Shown: positions 27,512 to 36,945, numbered from the stretch's first letter. The stretch: DNA of 64,000 bases from Bradyrhizobium diazoefficiens USDA 110 (GCF_000011365.1 NC_004463.1:6682001-6746000), one strand, 5' to 3'. The notes: generated from the sequence alone by a model not told the origin. Numbers and translations: made by a program.

Positions 27512-29206
27512 TCATTCGAACCAGGGCCATTCTGCGGGCCCCTCATGGGTAACCGCTCCGCCCGGCGCCTGGCCGACCAGTCGCGCATATTTTGCGAGCG
27601 CGCCTGCGCGGTGACGCGGCGGGCGTGGTTTCCAATCACGTCGGCGCGCCGCGAGCTCCGGCTCGTCGACCAGCATATCCATACGCCGGTTTGTAGCATC
27701 AATCCGGATCTTGTCGCCGTCGCGAACGAGGGCCAACGGACCGCCAACGAATGCTTCGGGGGACACGTAGCCGATACACATGCCGCGGGTCGCGCCGGAG
27801 AACCGCCCGTCGGTGATCAGGGCCACCTTTTCGCCCATGCCCTGCCCGTAGATCAGCGCGGTGACGCCGAGCATCTCGCGCATACCGGGGCCGCCGACCG
27901 GCCCTTCGTTGCGGATCACCAGGACCTCACCTGCCTTGTAGCTGCGGTCGCGAACCGCTGCGACGCAAGCCTCCTCGTCTTCGAAAACGCGCGCGACACC
28001 CTCGAAGAACTGGCTCTTCAAACCTGCGACCTTGATGACCGCACCGTCCGGACAGAGGTTGCCCTTCAGCACCGCGACACCGCCATCCGGCATGATCGGC
28101 GCACTTGCCGCGTAAACGACCTCACCGTCCGGCGCGTTGGCCGCGCCATATTCTTCGGCAAGCGTCCGGCCGGTGATGGTGATGCAGTTACCGTCGATAT
28201 GACCGGTTCTGATCAACTCCTGGATCACCACGGCGGCGCCACCTATGTCGTGGACATCCTTCGCCGTGTATTTGCCTCCGGGCCGCAGATTTCCGATCAG
28301 CGGCGTCCTGGCAAAGACCTCGCCGACATCGTCGATCGTGAATGCGATGCCGGCCTCGTTCGCGATGGCGGGCAGATGCAGCGCGGCGTTGGTCGAGCCG
28401 CCCGTAGCGGCGACGATCGCCGCCCCGTTCTCGAGGGATTTCCGCGTCACGATGTCCCGTGGCAGCGGCCCACCGCGTTCCAGCATTTCCATGATCAGCC
28501 GCCCGGCGCGTCGCGAGATCTGCGCGCGCTCGGCGTAGACACCGGGCACCATCGAGACGTTGGGAATGGTGAGCCCCATCGCCTCCGACACCATTCCCAT
28601 GGTGTTCGCAGTAAACTGGCCCGCGCACGCACCGATGGTCGGCAGGCAGGCGCGCTCGATCCGCTCCAGTGTGGCGCTATCGATCTCTCCGGTCATGAAG
28701 CTGCCGACAGCCTCGTAGGAGTCGAGCACTGTCAGCGTTCGTCCGTCCACGCGCCCCGGCAGCGAACTGCCGCCGTAGATGAAAATCGACGGCACGTTGC
28801 AACGAACCATGCCCATCATCACGCCGGGAAGCGTCTTGTCGCATCCGCCGTATCCGATCAACGCGTCATAGGCGAGACCATGAACGACAGCCTCGATCGA
28901 GTCGGCGATCAGCTCGCGCGAAAAGAGGGAGAACTTCATTCCCTCGTGATTCATGCTGATCCCGTCAGAGACCGACACGGTCGAGAATTCGCGCGGCGTG
29001 CCGCCGGCCTCCTCAATACCTGTCTTGGCCGCGGCCACCTGGAAGTCGTGGGTCATGTTGCAGGGCGTCTGCTCGCCCTTCATGCTGACAATGCCTACCA
29101 TGGGCTTGGCGATTGCCGCATCGTCCAGCCCCATTGCGCGCATGAATGCGCGGTGCGGGGCCCGGTCGAGGCCGTCTGTCGTTATCCGTGATCGCAACTT
29201 CTTCAT
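27512..29206 (-). CDS. IlvD/Edd family dehydratase
   Basis: 564 residues from ATG 29206. Iron-sulfur dehydratase: cluster cysteines in [23 protein letters not shown] and [14 protein letters not shown]; the Mg-site and C-terminal motif [20 protein letters not shown] are present. Length fits dihydroxy-acid dehydratase, but it sits between an ABC binding protein and its ATPase, far from other ilv genes. It may instead dehydrate a sugar acid or a hydroxylated ring-cleavage product. A perfect stem-loop precedes it. Confidence 0.88.
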   Translation of the reverse strand: MKKLRSRITTDGLDRAPHRAFMRAMGLDDAAIAKPMVGIVSMKGEQTPCNMTHDFQVAAAKTGIEEAGGTPREFSTVSVSDGISMNHEGMKFSLFSRELIADSIEAVVHGLAYDALIGYGGCDKTLPGVMMGMVRCNVPSIFIYGGSSLPGRVDGRTLTVLDSYEAVGSFMTGEIDSATLERIERACLPTIGACAGQFTANTMGMVSEAMGLTIPNVSMVPGVYAERAQISRRAGRLIMEMLERGGPLPRDIVTRKSLENGAAIVAATGGSTNAALHLPAIANEAGIAFTIDDVGEVFARTPLIGNLRPGGKYTAKDVHDIGGAAVVIQELIRTGHIDGNCITITGRTLAEEYGAANAPDGEVVYAASAPIMPDGGVAVLKGNLCPDGAVIKVAGLKSQFFEGVARVFEDEEACVAAVRDRSYKAGEVLVIRNEGPVGGPGMREMLGVTALIYGQGMGEKVALITDGRFSGATRGMCIGYVSPEAFVGGPLALVRDGDKIRIDATNRRMDMLVDEPELAARRRDWKPRPPRHRAGALAKYARLVGQAPGGAVTHEGPAEWPWFE

Positions 29207-29223
29207 ATTTGCATCATCTACGT

Positions 29224-29252
29224 GCGATGTCCCGTACGCGGCGGGACATCGC
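29224..29252. other. perfect 11-bp stem-loop between binding-protein and dehydratase genes
   Basis: GCGATGTCCCG and its exact complement surround seven loop bases. No T-run follows on either strand, so it is better read as an RNA-stabilising or partial attenuating hairpin. Such a hairpin behind a binding-protein gene typically keeps that mRNA more abundant than the downstream operon. Confidence 0.65.
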
Positions 29253-29283
29253 AACTTCATCTCTCAAAAGACGGCGCGAACAC

Positions 29284-30267
29284 TTATTGCAGCGGTGCGA
29301 CGATCGTCGGATGTTTGAATTGTGCGACGTCCAGCTTCGGCAGCATTCCTGTCTCCGCGTAGATGTCCAGCATCTTCTGGATCGCGGGGAAGTTCGGTGC
29401 CGCCCCCGGATCACGGCCAAAGTCGTTGTCCTTGAGCAGGTAGGTCTCGAGCACCGGAACAGGCGCTTTCAGCACCTCGGACACGACCTTCAGGGTCTCT
29501 TCGCGGTTCGCCAGCACCTTCTTCATGCCCGAAGTGATGTCGCGAACATAGGCTTTGACCAATTCCGGGTTCTTGTCGACGAAATCGGCACGGCAGGCTT
29601 CCAGGATGTGCACGATGTTCGGCATCGCCTGGGACAGCGAGAACAGTTTCCTTGTGCCACCCTTGGCTTCCGCGCGGGCGGCAAACGGCTGGTTCATGTT
29701 GACCGCGTCGACGCGGCCCTGGCGCAACGCGTCCTCGGAGACGGCAAAGCCGACCTCGACCAGCTTGATATCCTTGGCCGGATCGACGCCATTCTGCTTC
29801 AGGAGCAGGTTGAAAGGCCCTTGCGTGCCGCCGCCGATCACGGAAATGCCGACGGTCTTGCCCTTGAGATCGGCAATGGTCTTGATTGGCGAGTCATCCA
29901 TGACAGCCCAGTAGACCGAGAAGCCGCCGGGCTTCTCAAAGACGTGCTGAGCCACGATATAGGCCTTGAGATTGCCGCCGACCACACCGTTGGAGAGCGA
30001 CAGCGGCGCCTGCGTCGCGCAATCCAGTGCGCCTGCCGCCAATGCCTGCGTCATCGGCGCGGTGCCCTGAAATTGGGTCCATTCAATGTTGTAGGTCTTG
30101 CCGATATTAGGAAATTCAGCCGGCCTGCGCATCATCCAGTATTTGGATTCCTCGGCCGGGATGGTCCAGCCAACGCGGATCGTCTGCTGCGCCCGTGAGG
30201 GGCTTGCGCCCGCAATCAGGGCCGCCACCGCCCCCGTCGCCAGCATCAACCTCGAAACCGTTCGCAT
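29284..30267 (-). CDS. ABC transporter substrate-binding protein (SsuA/NMT1-like)
   Basis: 327 residues from ATG 30267. Signal peptide of about 27 residues ending SPSRAQ, then a type II periplasmic fold: IRVGWTIPAEESKYWMMRRP and the later GKTVGISVIGGGTQGPFNLLL. Same family as binding proteins for sulfonates, nitrate and thiamine precursors. It should feed the ATPase and two permeases encoded about 1.9 kb further along the same strand, with the dehydratase gene in between. Confidence 0.9.
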   Translation of the reverse strand: MRTVSRLMLATGAVAALIAGASPSRAQQTIRVGWTIPAEESKYWMMRRPAEFPNIGKTYNIEWTQFQGTAPMTQALAAGALDCATQAPLSLSNGVVGGNLKAYIVAQHVFEKPGGFSVYWAVMDDSPIKTIADLKGKTVGISVIGGGTQGPFNLLLKQNGVDPAKDIKLVEVGFAVSEDALRQGRVDAVNMNQPFAARAEAKGGTRKLFSLSQAMPNIVHILEACRADFVDKNPELVKAYVRDITSGMKKVLANREETLKVVSEVLKAPVPVLETYLLKDNDFGRDPGAAPNFPAIQKMLDIYAETGMLPKLDVAQFKHPTIVAPLQ

Positions 30268-30444
30268 CGCGCCCACTCCGTTGCTCAGGCGCCGACCGGC
30301 ACCACCCAACCCGACCGGCCCAAATGTTTCATGGTTCAAACAATCAGGCAAGCCATGCAAGCGGTCCGGTTTCGCCGCGGAACGCGCCATGTATGGTAAA
30401 GCGGCGGTCGCGTGACGTTGTGCTGCGACAGGAGGAGGCAACCT

Positions 30445-31353
30445 ATGGCTGATGCGAGCAAGGCAAACCCGCAACGCGACGAGCGGTTCGGCTATCTCGG
30501 CCTTGGACTCATGGGAACGCCCATGACCCGGCGCCTCCTCAAGGCCGGCTATCAGGTCAGTGTTTGGAACCGATCAGAGGGCAAGGTCGTTCCAATCGTC
30601 GAAGCTGGCGCAAGGCACGGAGCCAGCCCCCGCGACGTTATGGCGGGCTCGGACATCGTCTTCATGTGCGTGACGGATGCCGCGGCCGTGGAAGAGGTGA
30701 TTTTCGGAGCCGAAGGTCTTTCAACGGCTCCCGGTGCAGGCAAGCTCGTCGTCGACTTCTCGTCAATCCATCCCGACGCCGCGCGCGACCTCGCAACGCG
30801 ACTGAAAGCTGCGAACGGCGCAGGCTGGATCGATGCACCGGTGTCCGGTGGCACCAAGGGCGCCGAGGAAGGCACGCTTGCCATCATGGCCGGTGGAGAC
30901 GCTTCCGACATCGAGAGGGTGAGGCCCTATGTGCTGACTATGGCCCGCAGGTTCACTCACATGGGCCCCACCGGCGCCGGTCAGACCGCAAAGCTCTGCA
31001 ACCAGGTGATCGTCGGATGCGCGATGGCCGTTCTCGCGGAAGCAACGCGTCTCGCCGTGAACGCCGGAATTGATGCCAATCGGCTGCCCGAAGCGCTCGC
31101 GGGCGGATTTGCGGATTCGATCCCGCTTCAGCTCTTCGTCCCGAGGATGGTCCAGGGCATTCACTCACCGCCGCTCGGCCATATCGCCACGATGCTCAAG
31201 GACCTCGATACGGTTGCCGATGTCGCGCAGACGACGTCGACACCGGTGCCGATGGCTACGCTTGCGGGACAGCTCTTCAGGCTGGCCAAGGCCGCGCGAG
31301 GCGCGGATGCGGACGCGCTGGAGATCTACAAGCTTTCAGCAACGGAATATTGA
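30445..31353 (+). CDS. NAD(P)-dependent beta-hydroxyacid dehydrogenase (3-hydroxyisobutyrate dehydrogenase-like)
   Basis: 302 residues from ATG 30445 behind GGAGGAGG. Rossmann start FGYLGLGLMGTPMTRRLLKAG, substrate-binding DAPVSGGTKGAEEGTL and the catalytic-lysine motif GAGQTAKLCNQ are all intact. Members oxidise 3-hydroxyisobutyrate, tartronate semialdehyde or related beta-hydroxyacids. Divergent from the binding-protein gene and convergent to the flavin reductase. It may finish the degradation of the compound brought in by the importer. Confidence 0.88.
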   Translation: MADASKANPQRDERFGYLGLGLMGTPMTRRLLKAGYQVSVWNRSEGKVVPIVEAGARHGASPRDVMAGSDIVFMCVTDAAAVEEVIFGAEGLSTAPGAGKLVVDFSSIHPDAARDLATRLKAANGAGWIDAPVSGGTKGAEEGTLAIMAGGDASDIERVRPYVLTMARRFTHMGPTGAGQTAKLCNQVIVGCAMAVLAEATRLAVNAGIDANRLPEALAGGFADSIPLQLFVPRMVQGIHSPPLGHIATMLKDLDTVADVAQTTSTPVPMATLAGQLFRLAKAARGADADALEIYKLSATEY

Positions 31354-31378
31354 GCCACAGGGTGCGACCTGAAACGCG

Positions 31379-31942
31379 TTACGGTGTTTTCTTGCGTTCA
31401 TCGTTGGCCACGAACCGGCCATACGCCCCGCGTGCAAACAGCAATGTATCCTTGGCATTGTAGGCATAGGCCTCGACCGCCCCAAGAAAGATCACATGAT
31501 CGCCGCCATAATAGCGGTTGACGGAACGGCATTGAAAATTGGCGACGCTCTCGGCAAGCACGGGAGCGTTGCCGAGCCCCGGCGTCCAGTCGACGCCAGC
31601 GAATTTATCGTCGGACGATTTCGCGAATATATTTGCGAGCGCCTGTTGCGAAGCGCCGAGCACGTGGACGGCAAAATGGCTCGCGTTCTGAAACACGGTC
31701 AGGCTCGAAGAATAAACTCCGAGGCTCCAGAGGACGAGAGGAGGATTCAAGGAGACCGATGCAAAGGAATTGCAGGTGATGCCATAGGGTCTTCCGTCGG
31801 GGGCCACGGCAGTGATGATCGTGACGCCTGTTCCGTAGGTGCCGAGCGCGCTGCGAAAATCACGGGGATCAATTGGCGAGCTGTCGCTCGCGAGCTCGTT
31901 GGCTGGATCTGGAACGGCCGGCTGCTTCGGCAGATCATTCAT
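31379..31942 (-). CDS. flavin reductase domain protein
   Basis: 187 residues. HpaC/DszD-like FMN-binding split barrel: RSALGTYGTGVTIITA at the start, CNSFASVSLNPPLVLW, and the AVHVLGASQQ region. It reduces FMN or FAD with NAD(P)H and hands it to a partner monooxygenase. That partner is almost certainly the gene that ends nine bases upstream on the same strand. Confidence 0.9.
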   Translation of the reverse strand: MNDLPKQPAVPDPANELASDSSPIDPRDFRSALGTYGTGVTIITAVAPDGRPYGITCNSFASVSLNPPLVLWSLGVYSSSLTVFQNASHFAVHVLGASQQALANIFAKSSDDKFAGVDWTPGLGNAPVLAESVANFQCRSVNRYYGGDHVIFLGAVEAYAYNAKDTLLFARGAYGRFVANDERKKTP

Positions 31943-31951
31943 CGGCCGGCC

Positions 31952-33187
31952 TCACAGCGTGAGATTCTCGGACGGCAGGCCCAGTGCCACGCGTCCATAA
32001 TTGGTCCCGGCCGCATCGAAATTGAATGCGAGATGCGAGTTGATCGCGTGCGCATCGCGAAACTGCCGCTGCAACACGCCCGCCGTGAAGAGCCCGCGCG
32101 CCCCGCTCGCCGCAAATAGCATTGAGACCGCGTCGGTACATAGATTGACCGAGAAAGCACCGTCACGTCGGTACCTGGTCTTGGTCGCCATGTCTGGAAT
32201 GTGGCTGCGTCGTGCATCCTCCATGGCATCGATACACGCCGAACGCATGGTCCGACGTGCAGCATCGATCTTGGCCGAGGCCTCCGCGATCTTGATCTGC
32301 GTGCTTTGGAAGTCGCTCAGCTTGGCGCGGTTGTAGGTGGAAATGCGATGACGGACGACCTCGATATAGTCGTTCAGGCACGCCTGCGCGTTCCCCAGCG
32401 CGACGCCGGACAGGACGTAGGGAAACAGCGAGAACACGGGTAGCGCGTATAACGGATTGGGATTGACCTTGCTTCCGGGCGTCGGGCCGCCGGCAAGCTC
32501 ACCGACGGCAACCGTCATATGGTCGGCCACGAAGGCCTCCCTGACCTCCACGTCGCAAGACCCCGTACCGCGCAATCCTGCGACATTCCAGGTGTCGAGC
32601 ACCTTGTAGTCATGTTTCGGAAGCAAGAAGATCCGGTATTCGATGCCGTCTGCTTCATCATCAGAGGAAACCACGCTTGCAAGCATGTTCCATTCGCAGG
32701 ACGCAACGCCCGAGGAGAACGGCCAGCTTCCGTGCAATTGGTATCCGCCCTCGACCCTCGTGGCGCGGCCCGCAGGAAAGATGAATGAGGATGCAATCAG
32801 CACATCCGGGTCGCTGCCCCAGACCAGATCCTGCGCCTTTTGCTCGAACATGCCGAGCATCCAATGATGGCTCGCCAGATTGGCGAGATTCCAGGCCGCC
32901 GACGCGTCCGCTTGTCCGAGAAGATCGGCGCAATCAATCAGGGCGACATAGTCGAGTTCGGCGCCGCCAATGCGCTTGGGCTGGAGCATCCGGAACAGGC
33001 CGGCGTCGTGCAGATCCCGTTCGGTCTCGGGCGGAAGGTAGCGTAGCTCTTCGGTTCGGGCTGCCCGCTCTCGCAGTCGTGGCACGAGCGCCCGAGCCTT
33101 CGCGATCATTGCCGCATAGGCGCGTTCGCCGGATTCCGGCCCCGCAGGCTGGCCCACGCTGGGTTCTTGACCAGGCGCCATTCGCAT
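31952..33187 (-). CDS. acyl-CoA-dehydrogenase-fold flavin monooxygenase
   Basis: 411 residues from ATG 33187 (ATG 33181 also possible). Group D monooxygenase fold, like HsaA, HpaH or DszC: N-terminal helical segment, central SWPFSSGVASCEWNML, NVAGLRGTGSCDVEV, and C-terminal helices. The partner flavin reductase follows directly, which supports a two-component, reduced-flavin-dependent hydroxylase rather than an acyl-CoA dehydrogenase. Probable substrate: a phenolic or heterocyclic ring. Confidence 0.85.
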   Translation of the reverse strand: MRMAPGQEPSVGQPAGPESGERAYAAMIAKARALVPRLRERAARTEELRYLPPETERDLHDAGLFRMLQPKRIGGAELDYVALIDCADLLGQADASAAWNLANLASHHWMLGMFEQKAQDLVWGSDPDVLIASSFIFPAGRATRVEGGYQLHGSWPFSSGVASCEWNMLASVVSSDDEADGIEYRIFLLPKHDYKVLDTWNVAGLRGTGSCDVEVREAFVADHMTVAVGELAGGPTPGSKVNPNPLYALPVFSLFPYVLSGVALGNAQACLNDYIEVVRHRISTYNRAKLSDFQSTQIKIAEASAKIDAARRTMRSACIDAMEDARRSHIPDMATKTRYRRDGAFSVNLCTDAVSMLFAASGARGLFTAGVLQRQFRDAHAINSHLAFNFDAAGTNYGRVALGLPSENLTL

Positions 33188-33367
33188 CCCTCGCTTTCCC
33201 ACACTTATGCGGCGGGAACCTTGCCAAATCAAGCCGATGCAACACTAACACAGTGGCGTCGCCCTGAACCCGGGCTGCTTGAAAGGATGCGATATCGCGA
33301 ACAGCCGTGTTGCAAAGCAGCGATCGGTACGCCGCGATGCCCGCCCCTCAAGGTTAACCACTCGGGC

Positions 33368-34630
33368 TCAAACCGAGGGCTTGCCTGATCCAAAGACACC
33401 CCTCTGGGTGAGCTCCGTGATCCGACGCTGGTCGTAACCCAGCGTGTCGCGCAAGACGTTCTCGGTATGCTCGCCCAACAGTGGGGCGGCAACCGGATCA
33501 ATCGCGCCGGTCAGACTCATGGAAATCGGCGTTTCGATGTTGGGGACCCAGTCCGCCGTAGGATGCGGAATCCGGCTCAAGCGATGGCGGTCGCGGGCCT
33601 CGGGTGCATTAAAGCCCTCTTCGACGGTACGGAGATAGCCGACCGGGATATTGGCCAGCTTCATTTTCGCCATCCAGTTCTCGAGGGTATCGCTCGCAAA
33701 GACCTCCGCAATGGCTGCCCGCAAGAGCTCCTTGTTCTCGGAGCGTGCTTTGCGCGTCGCAAATTGCGGATCGGTGATGAGGTCGGGCCGGTTCAGCACC
33801 TCGACGACCAGCCGGCGATAGAGCCGGTCGTTGGCGCAGGCCATGTAAAGCGGTCCATCGGAAGCCTCGTAGACGCCGACGGTGGGAGACCCGCTCGGCG
33901 AATTGCCGAACCGTCCGGGGTTCTCACCGTTGATCAGATAGGCCATGCCGTAGAAGCTCGTCATCGCCATGGCGATGTCGAACAGGGCCACCTCGACATG
34001 TTGGCCGCGGCCGAACCGATCCCGCGCCAGCAGGGCCAGAAGGATAGCGTTACAGGCCGTCATCCCCGTCGCAATATCCACGATGGGCGGGCCGGTGCGG
34101 ACTGGAGGACCGTCGGCAAATCCGTTGAGCGACATGAAGCCGCTTTCCGCCTGTGTGATCGGGTCAAAACCGGGACGCGAAGCGAACGGCCCGGTGCGCC
34201 CATAGGCGGAAATCGAGCAATAGACCAGCCGAGAATTGAGCGGCGCGACCGCTTCGTAGTCGAGGCCGAATTTCTTCATGACCCCGCTCGAAAAATTCTC
34301 GACGACCACGTCGGCTTTGCGGATCAGATCCAGCGCGATCTCGCGAGCTTCGGGCACGGCGAGGTCGAGTGCGATACCGCGCTTGTTGCGGTTCAGGCTG
34401 AGATAAGCGGCGCTCTCGCCGCCGGTTTCGGCGTGTTCATACGCGCGCGTGTCGTCGCCGCCGTCCGGGTTCTCGATCTTGATGACGCGCGCGCCGAAAT
34501 CGGCAAGCGTCTGGGTGCACGCCGGCCCAGCAACCACCCGCGTGAAATCGACGACCAGCAGACCATCGAGCGCCGTAGGCCCTCCCGCCACTCGCGACGA
34601 ACGTTCCGGCAATTGAGGCTTGGTGGACAT
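33368..34630 (-). CDS. CaiB/BaiF class III CoA-transferase
   Basis: 420 residues from ATG 34630 with AAGGGAG upstream. Family III features: GLLVVDFTRVVAGPACTQTL start, KIENPDGGDDTR, NRNKRGIALDL, and the region around RPGFDPITQAESGFMSLNG. It moves CoA between carboxylic acids; the catalytic Asp was not pinned down. At the upstream end of the second catabolic island it could activate the imported acid or a ring-cleavage product with CoA from another thioester. Confidence 0.9.
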   Translation of the reverse strand: MSTKPQLPERSSRVAGGPTALDGLLVVDFTRVVAGPACTQTLADFGARVIKIENPDGGDDTRAYEHAETGGESAAYLSLNRNKRGIALDLAVPEAREIALDLIRKADVVVENFSSGVMKKFGLDYEAVAPLNSRLVYCSISAYGRTGPFASRPGFDPITQAESGFMSLNGFADGPPVRTGPPIVDIATGMTACNAILLALLARDRFGRGQHVEVALFDIAMAMTSFYGMAYLINGENPGRFGNSPSGSPTVGVYEASDGPLYMACANDRLYRRLVVEVLNRPDLITDPQFATRKARSENKELLRAAIAEVFASDTLENWMAKMKLANIPVGYLRTVEEGFNAPEARDRHRLSRIPHPTADWVPNIETPISMSLTGAIDPVAAPLLGEHTENVLRDTLGYDQRRITELTQRGVFGSGKPSV

Positions 34631-34748
34631 CGATAGCGCTCCCTTACATCGGCTTATAATCGCCGAATTTCCTGCAAGGGGAAACTTAAAGCCCGGCGCC
34701 GCCGACTTCGCAAGTGCTTCAGCCACATCGTCTGAAAACGCAAAAAGG

Positions 34749-34774
34749 GCCCGGCAGCTGTCAAGCTGCCGGGC
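34749..34774 (-). terminator. rho-independent terminator (minus strand)
   Basis: Perfect 11-base-pair stem, GCCCGGCAGCT with a four-base loop, followed on the minus strand by CCTTTTTGCG. It lies about 100 bases beyond the stop of the minus-strand GNAT gene. Confidence 0.8.
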
Positions 34775-34876
34775 CTCTCGACATTATGGGCGTGCAGGCC
34801 TGCACCGCGTCTCGCGCGCCCAGTTCTACGCCGCGAACGCCGCGTTCCGCATCACGGGAAACACCGGCTCCCCAAC

Positions 34877-35305
34877 TCAGCGCAGCCGTTTTCGCCAGTA
34901 AAGCGTATGCGACCAGGCCCAGGGTACCTCGGGCTCATAGAGCCGATAGCCAGCCTGGATGAAATTATTGGCGGATACCGGATTGTCCGTTGTGTCCGAG
35001 ACGATGCTGTCCCATCCAATGCGCCGCCCCCTTGCCTCGATCGCTCGCATCAGGCGGAGCTGGAGCCCCCGTCCCCAATGCCCTTGCAGGACGCCGACTC
35101 GGGCAAAGTACCCGCTGTTTCGCGCATACGTCGACGTCAGAACGCCGGCGAAGGCGACCGGATCATCCTTGTGGTAGGCGAGCCACCACGTACCCAACTC
35201 GAATTGCGGCATGACGGCACAATCGAAGAATGTGAGCCGGTGCAGATCGCCGAGGGTCTCGGCAATCTCCTCATCGTCCGCATCGGCGATACGAATTCTG
35301 TACAT
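34877..35305 (-). CDS. GNAT family N-acetyltransferase
   Basis: 142 residues from ATG 35305 (the in-frame ATGs a few codons upstream have no better ribosome site). Single GNAT domain with the acetyl-CoA loop VLQGHWGRGLQLRLM. Closely follows phage-type genes on the same strand; small GNAT genes at the end of bradyrhizobial prophage modules are familiar to me. Acetylated target unknown. A strong terminator follows. Confidence 0.8.
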   Translation of the reverse strand: MYRIRIADADDEEIAETLGDLHRLTFFDCAVMPQFELGTWWLAYHKDDPVAFAGVLTSTYARNSGYFARVGVLQGHWGRGLQLRLMRAIEARGRRIGWDSIVSDTTDNPVSANNFIQAGYRLYEPEVPWAWSHTLYWRKRLR

Positions 35306-35384
35306 CGAAAGCCCCATATATCGGTTGCCCAATGGGATTGGCTGCCCTTGAGCGCGAACGACAGCGGCCTCGCGCCGTGTATGT

Positions 35385-35678
35385 CTATTTACCCAATACG
35401 ACCTTGACGCCGAGCCAGACGGCCCCCATCAGACCGGTGGCAAGCACCGTGATCACCGCCTTGAATGTGTAGCTTTGTGCCTGCTCCACACTCTTCCGCC
35501 AGCGTCGCAGGTGCTGAAAATCCGCCCTCAGTTCCTTCCGGTCGTCATCTTCGATTCCAAAGGAAGCCAGCACCGACGCCACCGCCTTCAATACGATCGC
35601 ATCGATGCTCTCCTGCTGGAATCTGTGCTGCTCGGCCAGCGTTTCGGCGACAATTGCCTTGATTTCGTCATCCGCCAT
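35385..35678 (-). CDS. phage-type small membrane protein
   Basis: 97 residues. Charged N-terminal part (ADDEIKAIVAETL, then DDDRKELRADFQHLRRW) and one C-terminal membrane helix (AVITVLATGLMGAVWLGVKV). The ATG follows the preceding stop by two bases, so both genes are coupled. Size, topology and position suggest a lysis/holin accessory protein of the decayed prophage. Not recognised by name. Confidence 0.65.
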   Translation of the reverse strand: MADDEIKAIVAETLAEQHRFQQESIDAIVLKAVASVLASFGIEDDDRKELRADFQHLRRWRKSVEQAQSYTFKAVITVLATGLMGAVWLGVKVVLGK

Positions 35679-35680
35679 CT

Positions 35681-35917
35681 TCACCGCTTGATGATCCTTG
35701 CAACATTCTCGAAGCCGCGCTTGGCGAAATAGAAGGAGACCACGAGATTGGCGGTGATCGCCGCAAATCCCGCCAGGGCGTCAGTGGAGCCAAAGCCAAG
35801 CACCTTGTCCCAAACCAGGAGCTTGCCCGAGCCGCGTCCGCCGTAGACGCCCTTGTAGCGCGCGGGTTTCAGCAGCGGCTCGAATATCTTGGCGGTTGGA
35901 ATTTTCAGGATGGACAA
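35681..35917 (-). pseudogene. chimeric ORF: terminase large-subunit N-terminus fused to holin-like tail
   Basis: 78 residues from a TTG. The first 32 residues (KPARYKGVYGGRGSGK) are the start of a phage terminase large subunit, up to and including its Walker A P-loop. From residue 33 the sequence becomes a small membrane protein (DALAGFAAITANLVVSFYFA, then KRGFENVARI). The join, near 35,822, is in frame. A normal terminase continues for about 400 more residues. The simplest explanation is a deletion that removed the prophage's structural genes and fused its two ends. Confidence 0.75.
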
Positions 35918-35935
35918 TGGATGCGCTCGCTCGCC

Positions 35936-36226
35936 CTAGCGCAGGCCGGTGCGCCTGCGCCACATCGCGGACCAGTCTTCGTTGTTTGGTGTGTCGGGTT
36001 GTCCCTGCGGAGCTCGATTGAAACCAGCAAGGACGCCGCCGGAAGACGTGGGCCACGGTCCGAATAGTCTCTCGAAGTCGCCTTGCGGCGAGAGCGGAAA
36101 CGACGCATCGGGAGGGATAAAAGGCACCGACACACCATCGCTCACCGCCGCAGCGGCGATCTGAGACGTCATCTCTCCGACCAGAGCCAGATTGTCTTGA
36201 GCATAGGACGGAAGCTTGTCGGCCAT
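35936..36226 (-). CDS. hypothetical protein, prophage remnant
   Basis: 96 residues, no recognised domain. It begins MADKLPSYAQDNLALVGEMT and has a Pro/Ser/Gly-rich middle with a Trp-rich end (NNEDWSAMWRRRTGLR). It lies directly before the terminase remnant on the same strand, so it is probably a phage gene. No strong ribosome site. Confidence 0.45.
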   Translation of the reverse strand: MADKLPSYAQDNLALVGEMTSQIAAAAVSDGVSVPFIPPDASFPLSPQGDFERLFGPWPTSSGGVLAGFNRAPQGQPDTPNNEDWSAMWRRRTGLR

Positions 36227-36265
36227 GGCGGTCAGTTGATCCCTTCGTTAGGTATGAAATGCAGG

Positions 36266-36664
36266 TCAGCCGGGCGACACTACGACCCAAGAACAAGTAT
36301 AAGCCCAGAGATTCCAGCCCAATCGAGGATGACGCAAGCCAGAACGACCGTGCCTCCATAGGCCAACACGGCTTACGCGCCTAATGCGCGCAAGTATCGC
36401 GATGAGGACAACGACGAGCGGCGAAAAGAGAACGACCGCGAAGATAACAGCATCTCGAGATATCTGGTGCGGAAGCGGCCAAAAGACTGCCGCCATCGCG
36501 GTCGCCAAGATCGAAAGACCGAAGACAATGCCCAGGGACAGGACGAGTCTATAAGTCGCGGGCTGAAGACGAAGAAAGTATGTTGGAAGCACGCATACGA
36601 TAGAAGCGACCGTCGAGAAGTTATTGACCGCAGGGATCGCGCCCACCAATTGCTCAGTGTCCAT
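36266..36664 (-). CDS. hypothetical membrane protein
   Basis: 132 residues from ATG 36664 with GGAG six bases upstream. Three or four hydrophobic segments (ASIVCVLPTYFL, LVLSLGIVFGLSILATAMAA, AVIFAVVLFSPLVVVLIAIL). No family recognised. The start overlaps the end of a decayed IS5-type fragment, so its promoter may be recent or absent. Confidence 0.5.
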   Translation of the reverse strand: MDTEQLVGAIPAVNNFSTVASIVCVLPTYFLRLQPATYRLVLSLGIVFGLSILATAMAAVFWPLPHQISRDAVIFAVVLFSPLVVVLIAILARIRRVSRVGLWRHGRSGLRHPRLGWNLWAYTCSWVVVSPG

Positions 36665-36704
36665 GACTGGTCTCCGCGGACTGATTGTGAGAAGCGCCGA
36701 CGCT

Positions 36705-36815
36705 GGCTGGAGCAATCGGCGGCCCCGCCAACGCCCATTCCTCATCTGTCAAATCCTCGGGATAGCGCGGCCGGCTGCGATCGCAGCGACCGCAGTTCTC
36801 CGTCGTCCACGTCAG
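36705..36815 (-). pseudogene. IS5-family transposase N-terminal fragment
   Basis: One minus-strand frame reads TWTTENCGRCDRSRPRYPED followed by LTDEEWALAGPPIAPA. RYxxDLTDxEWAL is the well-known start of IS5-type transposases. Similarity stops after about 37 residues, and the initiation codon is lost. The rest of the element and its inverted repeats are missing. Confidence 0.7.
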
Positions 36816-36945
36816 GCGTCCCTTCTCAAAGTCGGACGGCTCCTTGAATCAAGAATGATTTCGACGATTCAAGGTCGCGATTGTGCAGAATTTCATGAAG
36901 GACGCCATTCTTGTCTCCGATGGCAGTTCTGCCAGGCATCAGAAC

